From Pseudomonas azotoformans (GTDB taxonomy: Bacteria > Pseudomonadota > Gammaproteobacteria > Pseudomonadales > Pseudomonadaceae): a DNA stretch of 64,000 nt. The notes beneath the pieces are model-generated. The model was not told where the DNA came from. It ran no database searches and saw only the letters and a program-made list of their open reading frames with translations. Location of the stretch: the NCBI RefSeq assembly GCF_001579805.1, contig NZ_CP014546.1:2666001-2730000 (forward strand), written 5' to 3'. Of this stretch, positions 7,469 to 16,922 are shown in pieces; the first letter of the stretch is position 1; each line of letters starts with the position of its first letter. Position numbers and translations under genes: made by a program.

Positions 7469-9889
7469 ATGAAGTCGACGGCGGGCGGTTGGGTTAAACA
7501 GTGGCTGGGAGCCTCGGTATTGGCGGTATCGGGGTTGGCGTTGCTGCCCCTGAGCATTGCGCAGGCGCAGGAGCAGCAGAGCGCCCAGTTCAACTTTGCC
7601 CTGGCGGCTAAACCGCTGCCCCAGGCCTTGAGCGACTTCAGCCGGGTCACCGGCATCAGCGTGATCTACACCGACGAAGCGCCCTACGGCCTCAGCGCCC
7701 CGGCAGTCAGCGGGCAGATGAGTGCAAACCAGGCGCTTCAACGCCTGCTGGGCAACAGTGGCTTCACCTTCCGTCAGATCGATGCACGTACCTTGGCCCT
7801 TGAACCGCTGCCCACCGAAGGCGCGGTCAACCTCGGCGCCACCACCATCAGCGGTGTCGGCCAGGCCCAGGACAGCACCAGCTACCAGCCGCCGCCCACC
7901 AGTTCGGTGATGCGCTCCCACGCGCTGCTGCTGGAAACCCCGCAGACCGTCAACGTGGTGCCCGCCCAGGTGCTGCGCGACCAGACCCCGCGCAATCTGG
8001 ATGATGCCCTCGCCAACGTCAGCGGTATCACCCAGGCCAACACCTTGGCCAGCACCCAGGACGCGGTCATGCTGCGCGGCTTTGGTGATAACCGTAACGG
8101 CTCGATCATGCGCGACGGCATGCCCATCGTGCAGGGGCGTGCGCTGAATGCCACGGCCGAGCGCGTCGAAGTGCTCAAGGGCCCGTCGTCGCTGCTCTAC
8201 GGTATTCAGGATCCGGGCGGCGTGGTGAACATCGTCAGCAAAAAGCCGGAACTGGTGCAGTCCACTGCCCTGACCGTACGCGGCTCTACCTTTGGCGACG
8301 GCAAGAACGGCAGCGGCGGCAGCCTCGACACCACTGGCCCGATTGGCGACAGCGGCCTGGCGTATCGCCTGATCGTCGACCATGAAGACGAAGACTACTG
8401 GCGTAACTTTGGTACTCACCGTGAGAGCCTGATCGCGCCGTCCCTGGCCTGGTATGGTGACAGCACCAAGTTGCTGTTTGCCTACGAACACCGTGAGTTT
8501 CTCACGCCGTTCGACCGTGGCACCGCCATCGACAAGTCCAACCACCCATTGGATATCCCGGCCACTCGGCGTCTGGATGAACCTTTCAACAATATGGAAG
8601 GCCGCTCCGACCTGTACCGCTTCGAGGCTGATCACGACCTGAACGATAACTGGAAAGCCCATTTCGGCTACAGCTGGAACCGCGAGACCTACGACGCCAG
8701 CCAAGTGCGCGTCAGCGCGGTGAACACCAACGGCACCCTGACCCGCAAGATGGACGGCACCAAAGGGGCAATCACCACGGACCGTTTTGCCACGGCGAGC
8801 CTGGAAGGTAAGGTCAATGTGTTCGGCCTGCAGAACGATGTGGTGTTCGGCCTGGATGACGAGTACCGCAAGATCTACCGTGCCGACCTGATTCGTCAGA
8901 GTTCGCGCGCCACCAGCTTCAACTACAACAATCCGGTGTATGGCAACGAAGTCGCAGGCACTACCGTCAGCCCCGCGGACAGCGCCCAGACCGACCTGCT
9001 GCGCAGTGATTCGCTGTTCTTCCAGGACGCCCTCCACCTGAACGAACAGTGGATTTTCGTCGCCGGTGCGCGCTATCAGATGTACGACCAATACGCCGGC
9101 AAAGGCATACCGTTCAAGGCCAATACCAACGGCAACGGCCAAGCCTGGGTGCCGCGTGCGGGCCTGGTGTATCGCTACACCGATGAATTGTCGTTCTACG
9201 GCAGCTACACCGAGTCGTTCAAACCCAACTCCACCATCGCCGCCTTGGCCGATGGCAGCACCTTGACCGGCGACCTCACCCCTGAGGAATCCAAGTCCTG
9301 GGAACTGGGGGCCAAGCTCGACATTCCGGGACGTATCACCGCCAGCGCCGCGTTGTTCAATATCGACAAACGCAACGTGCTGGTCTCCGTTGGTTCCGGT
9401 GCCAACACCGTCTACAGCATCGCCGGCCAAGTGCGTTCCCGTGGCCTGGAACTGGATGCCACCGGCCAACTGACCGACAAGGTCAGCCTGATCGGCAGCT
9501 ACGCCTACACCGATGCACTGGACGTCAAGGACAAGGACCCGACCCTGGAAGGCAACCGCCTGCAAAACGTCGCCAAGCACACCGGCTCGCTGGCAGTGGC
9601 TTATGACTTCGGCAACATCTTTGGCGGCGACCAGTTGCGCGTGGGCACCGGTGCGCGTTACGTCGGTGAACGTGCAGGCGATGCGGCCAACGATTTCACT
9701 TTGCCGGGTTACACCGTGGCGGATGCCTTCGCCACCTACGACACCAAGATCGATGGGCAGAAGGTCAAGTTCCAGCTCAACGTGAAGAACATGTTCGACC
9801 GCGTCTACTACACCTCGGCGGCCAGCCGCTTGTTTGTGTCCATGGGCGATGCGCGGCAGGTGTCGGTGTCCAGTACCCTGGAGTTCTAA
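7469..9889 (+). CDS. TonB-dependent siderophore receptor with STN signalling domain
   Basis: An 806-residue outer-membrane receptor. The signal peptide (residues 1-34, ending AQA) is followed by an STN secretin/TonB short domain at about 40-120 (KPLPQALSDFSRVTGISVIYTD), which marks transducers able to talk to a FecR-type anti-sigma factor. Then come the plug (TPQTVNVVPAQVLRDQ, RGFGDN, VEVLKGPSSLLYG, PGGVVNIVSK) and a 22-strand barrel ending in SVSSTLEF with a terminal Phe. ATG 7469 was chosen over TTG 7415 because the signal peptide begins there. No sigma or FecR gene is adjacent and no convincing Fur box was found upstream, so its regulation and ligand remain open. Many relatives carry hydroxamate-type siderophores (family knowledge). 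Confidence 0.9.
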   Translation: MKSTAGGWVKQWLGASVLAVSGLALLPLSIAQAQEQQSAQFNFALAAKPLPQALSDFSRVTGISVIYTDEAPYGLSAPAVSGQMSANQALQRLLGNSGFTFRQIDARTLALEPLPTEGAVNLGATTISGVGQAQDSTSYQPPPTSSVMRSHALLLETPQTVNVVPAQVLRDQTPRNLDDALANVSGITQANTLASTQDAVMLRGFGDNRNGSIMRDGMPIVQGRALNATAERVEVLKGPSSLLYGIQDPGGVVNIVSKKPELVQSTALTVRGSTFGDGKNGSGGSLDTTGPIGDSGLAYRLIVDHEDEDYWRNFGTHRESLIAPSLAWYGDSTKLLFAYEHREFLTPFDRGTAIDKSNHPLDIPATRRLDEPFNNMEGRSDLYRFEADHDLNDNWKAHFGYSWNRETYDASQVRVSAVNTNGTLTRKMDGTKGAITTDRFATASLEGKVNVFGLQNDVVFGLDDEYRKIYRADLIRQSSRATSFNYNNPVYGNEVAGTTVSPADSAQTDLLRSDSLFFQDALHLNEQWIFVAGARYQMYDQYAGKGIPFKANTNGNGQAWVPRAGLVYRYTDELSFYGSYTESFKPNSTIAALADGSTLTGDLTPEESKSWELGAKLDIPGRITASAALFNIDKRNVLVSVGSGANTVYSIAGQVRSRGLELDATGQLTDKVSLIGSYAYTDALDVKDKDPTLEGNRLQNVAKHTGSLAVAYDFGNIFGGDQLRVGTGARYVGERAGDAANDFTLPGYTVADAFATYDTKIDGQKVKFQLNVKNMFDRVYYTSAASRLFVSMGDARQVSVSSTLEF

Positions 9890-9940
9890 AGGGTTTGTGG
9901 TAGCGTTGCCGCCACTGATGTCTTGGCGGAAACGATACTG

Positions 9941-11386
9941 ATGCATTTTGGACGATGGCTACATCTGCTGTGCTTGAGCGTTTTGCTGGGTGGTTGCGCG
10001 AGTGTTTCACCGACTTCCACCCCGGCAAGCCTGGAGCAACTCCTGGCTGACCCGGCCCTCAACGGCGCTACTGTTTCCCTGATGGTGCGTGATGCCCGTA
10101 GCGGCAGCACGCTCTATCAACACAACCCGCGAACCCGCCTGATTCCTGCCTCCAATCTCAAGCTGCTCACCACCGCAGCGGCGATGGATGTGCTGGGGCC
10201 GCAGTATCGTTTTTCCACGCAACTGTTGAGTAACGGTACGCAGCAAGGTGAGCGTCTCACCGGCAACCTTTACCTCAAGGGCCTGGGCGATCCGACCACG
10301 CAACTCGCCGATTACCAGGCATTGGCGGCACAGCTTGCGGGCCAGGGTGTGCGGCAGGTCCAGGGCGACTTGGTATTTGACGATACCTTTTTCGACGCTG
10401 AACGCCTGGGGGTGGACTGGGCACACGACGATGAAAGCACCTACTACGGCGCGCAGATTTCCGCGCTGACCGTATCGCCTAACACGGATTTTGATGCGGG
10501 CACGCTGCTGGTCACGGCAAAGGCGCCCGCCATGATTGGCCAACCGGTCAGCGTGGTGGTGAGCCCTTCAACCGACTACGTACAGCTGAGCAACCGTGCA
10601 GTCAGCGGCCCTGGTAACAATTACGGGATCACTCGCCAGCACGGTACTAATCTGCTGCAACTCACCGGCGCATTGGCGCCAGGCAAACAAAGCCGGCAGT
10701 GGGTGAGCGTGTGGGAACCGACGCAATTGGTGGCCAATCTGTTTGAGCAGGCGTTGGCGCAGCAGGGCATTCAGGTACTTGGGCGACGTGTGATCGGTGG
10801 CGTCAGCCCAGTAACGGCCAGGGTGTTGGCCGAGCACCAATCGGCGCCGTTGCAGGAACTGATCACGCCGCTGCTCAAGCTTTCGAACAACAACATGTCC
10901 GAAGCGTTGCTAAAGACCATGGGCCGCAAGGCGTCCAATGCCGGGACGGCGCAGGCCGGTGTCGCAGCGGTGGCGGACTTCATGCGCCGCCAGGGCTTGG
11001 ACCCGCTGACGCTGAGCCAGGTCGACGGTTCGGGCTTGTCGCGGCGCAATCTGGTGTCGTCGCAGAACCTCACCGATCTGCTGGTGGCGACGGCCAAACA
11101 GCCCTGGTTCGAGGCCTGGTATGACGCCTTGCCGATCGCCGGAAACACCGATCGAATGAGCGGCGGGAGCTTGCGTTATCGCCTGCGCGGGACGGCGGCG
11201 GAAAACAACCTGCACGCCAAGACCGGCTCCATGGCCGGCGTGTCTTCGTTGAGCGGCTACATCACCGACGCCCAGGGACGGCGCCTGGTGTTTTCAATGA
11301 TCAGCAACAACTACCTGAGCACCGCCGCACCGATCCGCGCCTTGGAAAACCGTGTGGCGCTGGCCCTGGTGCAGTGGCACGACTAG
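9941..11386 (+). CDS. dacB: D-alanyl-D-alanine carboxypeptidase/endopeptidase, PBP4 type
   Basis: A 481-residue periplasmic penicillin-binding protein of the S13 family, which trims peptidoglycan stem peptides and cleaves cross-links. The active-site motifs are all present: SNLK with Ser71, SNN in LLKLSNNNMSEALLK, and KTG in HAKTGSMAG. The N-terminus has a lipobox-like LLGGC, so Cys19 may be lipidated and the protein membrane-anchored. ATG 9941 was chosen because it opens the signal sequence; TTG 9923 is weaker. It ends one base from the stop of the convergent IclR-type gene, with no terminator hairpin between. Confidence 0.9.
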   Translation: MHFGRWLHLLCLSVLLGGCASVSPTSTPASLEQLLADPALNGATVSLMVRDARSGSTLYQHNPRTRLIPASNLKLLTTAAAMDVLGPQYRFSTQLLSNGTQQGERLTGNLYLKGLGDPTTQLADYQALAAQLAGQGVRQVQGDLVFDDTFFDAERLGVDWAHDDESTYYGAQISALTVSPNTDFDAGTLLVTAKAPAMIGQPVSVVVSPSTDYVQLSNRAVSGPGNNYGITRQHGTNLLQLTGALAPGKQSRQWVSVWEPTQLVANLFEQALAQQGIQVLGRRVIGGVSPVTARVLAEHQSAPLQELITPLLKLSNNNMSEALLKTMGRKASNAGTAQAGVAAVADFMRRQGLDPLTLSQVDGSGLSRRNLVSSQNLTDLLVATAKQPWFEAWYDALPIAGNTDRMSGGSLRYRLRGTAAENNLHAKTGSMAGVSSLSGYITDAQGRRLVFSMISNNYLSTAAPIRALENRVALALVQWHD

Positions 11387-11387
11387 T

Positions 11388-12167
11388 TCAGGGCTGATAG
11401 CCCATGCGCCAACTCACGGCCCGGGTCGCCGCCAGCAAGTGCTGCGCCGCCGGGCCGTCTTCGTCGGCATGGAACAACGAGGTGGGGCCGACCACGGTCA
11501 TCACTGCCGCCACTTGGCCAATGGCGTTGAAGACCGGCGCGGATAACGCATCGACGCCGGGCATCAACAAACCATGCACAAAATGCAGGCCACGGTGGCG
11601 GATCTGTTCGCAGGCGGTGGCGTAGGCCTGGTCGTCTGCCAGGGCATGGGCAGTGCCGGCCTGAATTTCGCGTTCACGCAGCTCCACGGTTTCCCGCGAC
11701 GGTAGAAAGGCGCTGAACACCAACCCGGTGGACGAACTGAGCAGCGGCAGCACCGAACCCAATTGCGTCACCACGGTGACGGCGCGCACCGCCGGTTCGA
11801 TCTGCACCACGGTTGCGCCCTGGTTGCCCCATACCGCCAGGAAGCAGGTTTCATTCAACTCATCGCGCAGCTCCGCCAGGGGCATCGCGCCGACTTTCAA
11901 TACGTCCATGCTGCCCAACGCCGCCAGGCCCACGCGCAAGGCTTCGCGGCCCAGCCCGTAATGGTTGGTGGCGGTGTTCTGTTCGGCGAAACCCGAGGCA
12001 ATCAGCGCCTGCAGATAGCGGTGCACTTTGCTTGCCGGCATCTGCACGTGTTCGGCCAGGCGCGACAGCGAAGTCGCCGGGGACAGCTCGGCCAGGGCCT
12101 TGAGGATATCGGTGCCCACTTCGGCCGAGCGGACTTTCTGTTTACCGGTGTCGCGGGGCTTTTCCAT
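11388..12167 (-). CDS. hmgR: IclR-family regulator of the homogentisate pathway (HmgR-like)
   Basis: A 259-residue IclR-type repressor. The winged helix-turn-helix lies at about residues 15-75 (EVGTDILKALAELSPATSLSRLAEHV, PASKVHRYLQALIASGF) and the ligand-binding domain at about 90-255. The N-terminal sequence matches what I recall of HmgR from P. putida, where homogentisate is the inducer. It is divergent from hmgA with an operator-like array between them (12232-12256). The start was set at ATG 12167 because MEKPRDTGKQ is the family start; the upstream extension to 12230 would overlap the control region. Confidence 0.88.
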   Translation of the reverse strand: MEKPRDTGKQKVRSAEVGTDILKALAELSPATSLSRLAEHVQMPASKVHRYLQALIASGFAEQNTATNHYGLGREALRVGLAALGSMDVLKVGAMPLAELRDELNETCFLAVWGNQGATVVQIEPAVRAVTVVTQLGSVLPLLSSSTGLVFSAFLPSRETVELREREIQAGTAHALADDQAYATACEQIRHRGLHFVHGLLMPGVDALSAPVFNAIGQVAAVMTVVGPTSLFHADEDGPAAQHLLAATRAVSWRMGYQP

Positions 12168-12231
12168 GGAGGGGCGAGAATCCGAGAGATGAATGGGCGT
12201 CTTTATAGCTTGACGGTCGATAGTGATCAAA

Positions 12232-12256
12232 TTACGTTATGCGTAACTGGATTACG
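12232..12256. promoter_or_regulatory. Probable HmgR operator with three half-sites
   Basis: TTACG (12232), CGTAA (12242) and TTACG (12252) are spaced exactly 5 nt apart, giving two overlapping perfect inverted repeats that share the middle half-site. The array lies in the hmgR-hmgA divergent region, 32 nt before the hmgA start. HmgR is known to bind a palindrome in this interval in P. putida; the three-half-site reading here is direct observation and its meaning is inference. Confidence 0.6.
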
Positions 12257-12258
12257 AT

Positions 12259-12266
12259 AAAAACAA
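12259..12266 (+). promoter_or_regulatory. Candidate Hfq/Crc CA-motif before hmgA
   Basis: AAAAACAA fits the AAnAANAA catabolite-activity motif bound by Hfq with Crc in Pseudomonas mRNAs. It lies about 22 nt upstream of the hmgA start codon. Crc control of hmgA is known in P. putida. Confidence 0.4.
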
Positions 12267-12287
12267 CTTCCGCACAGAGGACGATCC

Positions 12288-13571
12288 ATGAACCTCGAAT
12301 ACCTGTCGGGCTTCGGCAATGAATTCGCCAGCGAAGCCTTGCCCGGCGCACTGCCGGTCGGCCAGAACTCCCCGCAAAAAGCGCCCTACGGGCTGTACAC
12401 CGAACTGTTCTCCGGCACCGCGTTCACTATGGTGCGCAGTGAAGCCCGGCGCACCTGGCTGTACCGCATTCAGCCGTCGGCCAATCATCCGGCATTCGTC
12501 AAACTTGAGCGGCAATTGGCCGGTGGGCCGTTGGGCGCGGTGACGCCGAACCGCTTGCGCTGGAACCCGTTGGATTTGCCGAGCGAACCGACGGATTTCA
12601 TTGATGGGCTGGTAGGTATGGTCGCCAACTCGGCGGCGGAGAAACCCTCTGGCATCAGCGTCTACAACTACCGCGCCAACCGTTCCATGGAGCGTGTGTT
12701 CTTCAATGCTGATGGCGAGTTGTTGATCGTCCCCGAGCAAGGTCGCCTGCGCATCGCCACCGAGTTGGGCGTGCTGGACGTGGAGCCGCTGGAAATCGTC
12801 GTGCTGCCGCGTGGCCTTAAATTCCGCGTCGAGATGCTGGATGCGCAAGCGCGCGGCTACGTCGCCGAGAACCATGGCGCGCCACTGCGCCTGCCTGACC
12901 TGGGACCCATCGGCAGCAATGGCCTGGCCAATCCGCGTGATTTCCTGACGCCGATTGCCCACTACGAAGACGTGAAGAAACCGACAACGCTGGTGCAGAA
13001 ATTCCTCGGCGAACTCTGGGCCTGCGAGCTGGACCATTCACCGCTTAACGTGGTCGCCTGGCACGGCAACAACGTGCCGTACAAATACGACCTGCGCCGC
13101 TTCAACACCCTTGGCACCGTGAGCTTCGATCATCCGGACCCGTCGATCTTCACCGTCCTGACCTCGCCCACCAGCACCCACGGCCTGGCCAACCTTGACT
13201 TCGTGATCTTCCCACCGCGTTGGATGGTGGCCGAGAACACCTTCCGTCCGCCGTGGTTCCACCGCAACCTGATGAACGAATACATGGGCCTGATCCAGGG
13301 CGCCTATGACGCCAAGGCCGAAGGCTTCCTGCCCGGCGGCGCATCGTTGCACAGCTGCATGAGCGCCCATGGCCCGGACGGCGAAACCTGCACCAAGGCC
13401 ATCAACGTAGAGCTGGCACCGCACAAGATCGACAACACCATGGCCTTCATGTTCGAGACCAGCCAAGTGCTGCGTCCCACCCAGTTCGCCCTGGACTGCT
13501 CGCAACTGCAAACCACTTATGACGCGTGCTGGGCCTCGTTGCCCGCCACCTTCAACCCGAACCGGAGATAA
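12288..13571 (+). CDS. hmgA: Homogentisate 1,2-dioxygenase
   Basis: A 427-residue non-haem iron dioxygenase that opens the ring of homogentisate to maleylacetoacetate in phenylalanine and tyrosine breakdown. The N-terminus [19 protein letters not shown] and the C-terminal metal-site region ([16 protein letters not shown], followed by [13 protein letters not shown]) are diagnostic and the length is usual. GAGG about 8 nt upstream of ATG 12288 supports the start. It is the first gene of hmgA-fahA-maiA-transporter, 3 nt before fahA, and is divergent from hmgR. Confidence 0.97.
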   Translation: MNLEYLSGFGNEFASEALPGALPVGQNSPQKAPYGLYTELFSGTAFTMVRSEARRTWLYRIQPSANHPAFVKLERQLAGGPLGAVTPNRLRWNPLDLPSEPTDFIDGLVGMVANSAAEKPSGISVYNYRANRSMERVFFNADGELLIVPEQGRLRIATELGVLDVEPLEIVVLPRGLKFRVEMLDAQARGYVAENHGAPLRLPDLGPIGSNGLANPRDFLTPIAHYEDVKKPTTLVQKFLGELWACELDHSPLNVVAWHGNNVPYKYDLRRFNTLGTVSFDHPDPSIFTVLTSPTSTHGLANLDFVIFPPRWMVAENTFRPPWFHRNLMNEYMGLIQGAYDAKAEGFLPGGASLHSCMSAHGPDGETCTKAINVELAPHKIDNTMAFMFETSQVLRPTQFALDCSQLQTTYDACWASLPATFNPNRR

Positions 13572-13574
13572 CCC

Positions 13575-14861
13575 ATGACTCAGTCCATACTTACCCGCAG
13601 CTGGGTGGCCTCCGCCAATGGTCACACCGATTTTCCCCTGCAAAACCTGCCGTTGGGCGTGTTCAGCATCAACGGCTCGGCTCCGCGCGCGGGCGTGGCG
13701 ATTGGCGACTCGATCCTGGATCTGCACGCCGCCATCGATGAATTCGACGGTGAAGCCCGTCGCGCCGTCGAAGCGACCGCCGGTGGCCAGCTGAACGCCT
13801 TTTTTGAACTGGGTCGCGGCCCGCGCGTGGCCTTGCGCGAGCGCCTGCTGGAACTGCTGGCCGAAGGCAGCAAGCTGCACACCCGTGAAGCGCAGGTGCT
13901 GCACCGCGCCGCCGATTGCCAGATGCAGGTACCGGCGCGGATCAATGACTACACCGACTTCTACGTCGGCATCGAGCACGCGCAGAACGTCGGCAAACTG
14001 TTCCGTCCCGATAATCCTCTGCTGCCGAACTACAAGTACGTGCCGATTGGTTACCACGGCCGCGCTTCGACAATTCGCACCTCAGGCACCGAAGTGCGCC
14101 GCCCCAAAGGCCAGACCCTGCCGGCCGGGCAGACCGAGCCGACTTTCGGCCCGTGTGCGCGCCTGGACTACGAACTGGAGCTGGGTATCTGGATCGGCCA
14201 GGGCAACGAGATGGGCGACTCGATTGCCATTGGTGACGCGGCCGATCACATCGCCGGTTTCTGCTTGCTCAATGACTGGTCGGCACGGGATATCCAGGCC
14301 TGGGAATACCAGCCGTTGGGGCCGTTCCTGTCGAAAAGCTTCATCACCACCATCTCGCCTTGGGTCGTCACGGCTGAAGCCCTGGAACCGTTCCGCAAAG
14401 CGCAACCGGCGCGCCCTGAAGGCGACCCGCAACCGCTGTCGTACCTGCTGGATAAACGTGACCAGGCCGCAGGGGCCCTGGATATCGAGCTGGAAGTGCT
14501 GCTCACCACTGCCGCCATGCGCGAGCAGAACCTGCCGGCCCATCGCCTGGCCCTGAGCAACAGCCTGCACATGTACTGGACGGTTGCGCAATTGGTGGCC
14601 CACCACAGTGTCAACGGCTGCCAGTTGCAGGCGGGCGATCTGTTTGGTTCGGGCACCTTGTCCGGCCCGCAAGCCGGTCAGTTCGGTAGTCTGCTGGAAA
14701 TGACCGAAGGCGGCAAAAAAGCCGTTGAATTACCGTCCGGCGAAGTGCGCAAGTTCCTTGAAGACGGCGACGAAATCATCCTGCGTGCCCGTTGCAACCG
14801 TGAGGGGTTTGCCTCCATCGGTTTCGGCGAATGCCGTGGCACCGTGATCGCGGCGCGCTAG
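13575..14861 (+). CDS. fahA: Fumarylacetoacetase
   Basis: A 428-residue hydrolase that splits fumarylacetoacetate to fumarate and acetoacetate, the last step of the pathway. The N-terminal SH3-like domain begins SWVASANGHTDFPLQNLP. The catalytic domain carries DYTDFYVGIEHAQNVGKLF (metal Asp), YHGRASTI, the Glu pair in LDYELELGIWIG, and NDWSARDIQAWEYQPLGPF. The gene follows hmgA by 3 nt with its ribosome binding site (GGAG) inside the hmgA end, indicating coupling. Confidence 0.97.
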   Translation: MTQSILTRSWVASANGHTDFPLQNLPLGVFSINGSAPRAGVAIGDSILDLHAAIDEFDGEARRAVEATAGGQLNAFFELGRGPRVALRERLLELLAEGSKLHTREAQVLHRAADCQMQVPARINDYTDFYVGIEHAQNVGKLFRPDNPLLPNYKYVPIGYHGRASTIRTSGTEVRRPKGQTLPAGQTEPTFGPCARLDYELELGIWIGQGNEMGDSIAIGDAADHIAGFCLLNDWSARDIQAWEYQPLGPFLSKSFITTISPWVVTAEALEPFRKAQPARPEGDPQPLSYLLDKRDQAAGALDIELEVLLTTAAMREQNLPAHRLALSNSLHMYWTVAQLVAHHSVNGCQLQAGDLFGSGTLSGPQAGQFGSLLEMTEGGKKAVELPSGEVRKFLEDGDEIILRARCNREGFASIGFGECRGTVIAAR

Positions 14862-14873
14862 GAGGGCAGGGTA

Positions 14874-15515
14874 ATGGAACTCTACACCTACTACCGTTCC
14901 ACTTCGTCGTACCGGGTGCGTATTGCCCTGGCGCTCAAGGGCCTGGATTTCACCGCGGTGCCGGTCAACTTGCTGGTGCCGGCGGGCGGCGCCAATCGTC
15001 AGCCCGAGTACCTGGCGATCAACCCGCAAGGTCGCGTCCCGGCCTTGCGTACCGAGGAGGGCGAACTGTTGATTCAGTCGCCGGCGATCATCGAATACCT
15101 GGAGGAACGTTATCCACAGGCGCCGCTGCTCTCCAAGGACCTGGCGACCCGCGCCCACGAGCGTGCGGTGGCCTCGATCATCGGCTGCGATATTCATCCG
15201 CTGCATAACTCCAGCACCCAGAACCTGCTGCGCCAATGGGGGCATGACGAGGTGCAACTGTTGGAGTGGATTGGCCATTGGATCAGCCAGGGCTTGGGCG
15301 CGGTGGAGCAGTTGATCGGCGACCAAGGGTTTTGCTTCGGCGAGCATCCGGGGTTGGCCGACACCTTCCTGATCCCGCAACTGTATGCGGCCGAGCGCTT
15401 CAAGGTGCCGCTGGCGGCGTACCCGTGCATTGGTCGGGTAGCGGCGTTGGCGGCGCAGCATCCGGCCTTTGTGCAGGCACATCCGGCCAACCAACCAGAT
15501 ACGCCTGCCGCCTGA
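14874..15515 (+). CDS. maiA: Maleylacetoacetate isomerase (zeta-class GST)
   Basis: A 213-residue zeta-class glutathione transferase that converts maleylacetoacetate to fumarylacetoacetate. The glutathione-activating motif STSSYRVRIALALKGL is at residues 9-24, followed by the NPQGRVPAL cis-proline segment and QSPAIIEYLEERYP. The helical C-domain contains the family segment SIIGCDIHPLHN. AGGAGGG about 7 nt before ATG 14874 supports the start, 12 nt after fahA. Its position between dioxygenase and transporter genes fits pathway order. Confidence 0.95.
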   Translation: MELYTYYRSTSSYRVRIALALKGLDFTAVPVNLLVPAGGANRQPEYLAINPQGRVPALRTEEGELLIQSPAIIEYLEERYPQAPLLSKDLATRAHERAVASIIGCDIHPLHNSSTQNLLRQWGHDEVQLLEWIGHWISQGLGAVEQLIGDQGFCFGEHPGLADTFLIPQLYAAERFKVPLAAYPCIGRVAALAAQHPAFVQAHPANQPDTPAA

Positions 15516-15530
15516 CGCTTGCTGTTCCAT

Positions 15531-15538
15531 AACAATAA
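15531..15538 (+). promoter_or_regulatory. Candidate Hfq/Crc CA-motif before the MFS gene
   Basis: AACAATAA matches the AAnAANAA motif exactly and lies 17 nt before the MFS start, just upstream of its AGG ribosome binding site. Together with the site before hmgA it suggests carbon-catabolite control at both ends of the operon. Confidence 0.35.
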
Positions 15539-15554
15539 AAAACAGGTACTTGCG

Positions 15555-16922
15555 ATGCACAATCAGATTGCCAGCTTTCGCGCGGCACTCGACACCCGTC
15601 CGGTGTCGCGCTATCAGTGGCTGATTCTCCTGTTGCTGGCGCTGCTGCTGGTGACCGACGGCTACGACGCCCAGGTGCTGGGTTACGTGGTGCCGGCGCT
15701 GGCCCAGGATTGGGGGCTGGAGAAGGCTGCATTTGGCCCGGTGTTCAGCGCCAACTTGCTGGGGCTTACCTTGGGCTCGTTGCTGGTGACGCCGCTGGCG
15801 GACCGGTTCGGTGTGCGTCGCATCCTGCTTGGCTGCGTGCTGATCTACGCCACGTTGACGGTGCTGATGGTATTCGCCAATTCGCTGAGCACGCTGATGG
15901 CCGCGCGGTTTATCTGCGGCATCGGCATGGGCGGCGCGATGCCCAGCGCGATGGCGTTGATGTCGGAATATTCGCCGCCGCGCCTGCGCACGTTGATGGT
16001 GACCCTGGCGGCGTGTGGCTTCTCGTTCGGTGGCGCGGCGGGTGGGTTTGTGGCGGCAGGGTTTATCGAAGGCTTCGGCTGGCAGGCGGTCTTCCTGGCG
16101 GGCGGCGTGACGCCTTTGCTGTTGTTCCCGTTTCTGGTGTGGCTGCTGCCGGAGTCCTTGCCGCGTTTGCTGCGTGATGCACCGCCCTATGCAAGGCTGC
16201 AGACAGTGACGTCACGCATGCTGCCGGGCTGGCAACCGCCGCCGGCGAGCGAGGCCGAAAACCAGCAGGAACAGGGCAGCAAGCTGACGGTGGTGGAGTT
16301 GTTCCGCAATGGCTATGCGCGCCCGACGCTGCTGATCTGGGCGACGTTTTTTGTCAGCCTGATCCTGCTGTATTTCATGATCAGCTGGCTACCGTCGCTG
16401 TTGCTGGAAAGTGGCTTGGCGTTGAAAGAAGCCAACCTGGTGACCTCGATGTTCCTGTTTGCCGGCACCGTGGGCGCCATTGGTATGGCCTGGTTCGCCG
16501 ACCGCTTGAAAAGCAAAGTGCGCCTGTTGTCCTGCGTACTGGCCGCGGCTGCGGTATGCACCATTCTGCTCGGCCTCAACCATGACAACCCGCGCTATCT
16601 GGTGGCCTGCGTATTTGCGGCCGGGTTTTGCATCATCGGTGGTCAACTGACCCTTAATGCCTTCGCCAGTAACTTCTACCCGGCGCACGTGCGCGCCACC
16701 GGCACAGGCTGGGCGCTGGGTGTAGGGCGATTTGGCTCAATCCTGGGGCCGCTGTTTGGCAGCCTGTTGCTGGCGATGCATATTCCGGTGCAGCAGATTT
16801 TCTTCTTCTGCGCGATACCGGCGGTGATCGCAGCGTTGTTGATTATTCAGGTGCGTTCGCCTGGAACCGAGGCGCCGAAGAGTCCGCTGCCGGGCGATAT
16901 TCTCAAGACACCGCAGGCTTAA
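15555..16922 (+). CDS. MFS transporter, aromatic acid:H+ symporter type
   Basis: A 455-residue inner-membrane carrier with twelve predicted transmembrane helices. It resembles the PcaK/AAHS group: TM1 holds the signature DGYDAQVLGYVVPALAQDW, loop 2-3 is GSLLVTPLADRFGVRR, and loop 8-9 is the equivalent AMAWFADRLKSK-like segment. Its place at the end of the homogentisate operon suggests import of homogentisate or a precursor aromatic acid (inference). ATG 15555 was preferred to TTG 15519, with AGG 8 nt upstream. The stop codon overlaps that of the convergent gene at 16919-17722. Confidence 0.88.
   Translation: MHNQIASFRAALDTRPVSRYQWLILLLLALLLVTDGYDAQVLGYVVPALAQDWGLEKAAFGPVFSANLLGLTLGSLLVTPLADRFGVRRILLGCVLIYATLTVLMVFANSLSTLMAARFICGIGMGGAMPSAMALMSEYSPPRLRTLMVTLAACGFSFGGAAGGFVAAGFIEGFGWQAVFLAGGVTPLLLFPFLVWLLPESLPRLLRDAPPYARLQTVTSRMLPGWQPPPASEAENQQEQGSKLTVVELFRNGYARPTLLIWATFFVSLILLYFMISWLPSLLLESGLALKEANLVTSMFLFAGTVGAIGMAWFADRLKSKVRLLSCVLAAAAVCTILLGLNHDNPRYLVACVFAAGFCIIGGQLTLNAFASNFYPAHVRATGTGWALGVGRFGSILGPLFGSLLLAMHIPVQQIFFFCAIPAVIAALLIIQVRSPGTEAPKSPLPGDILKTPQA

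Noticed and set aside
7187..9946. A 919-codon open frame antisense to the TonB receptor
   Set aside because: It is a shadow of a high-GC gene: no start signal, no family-like segment, and the sense strand is a clear receptor.
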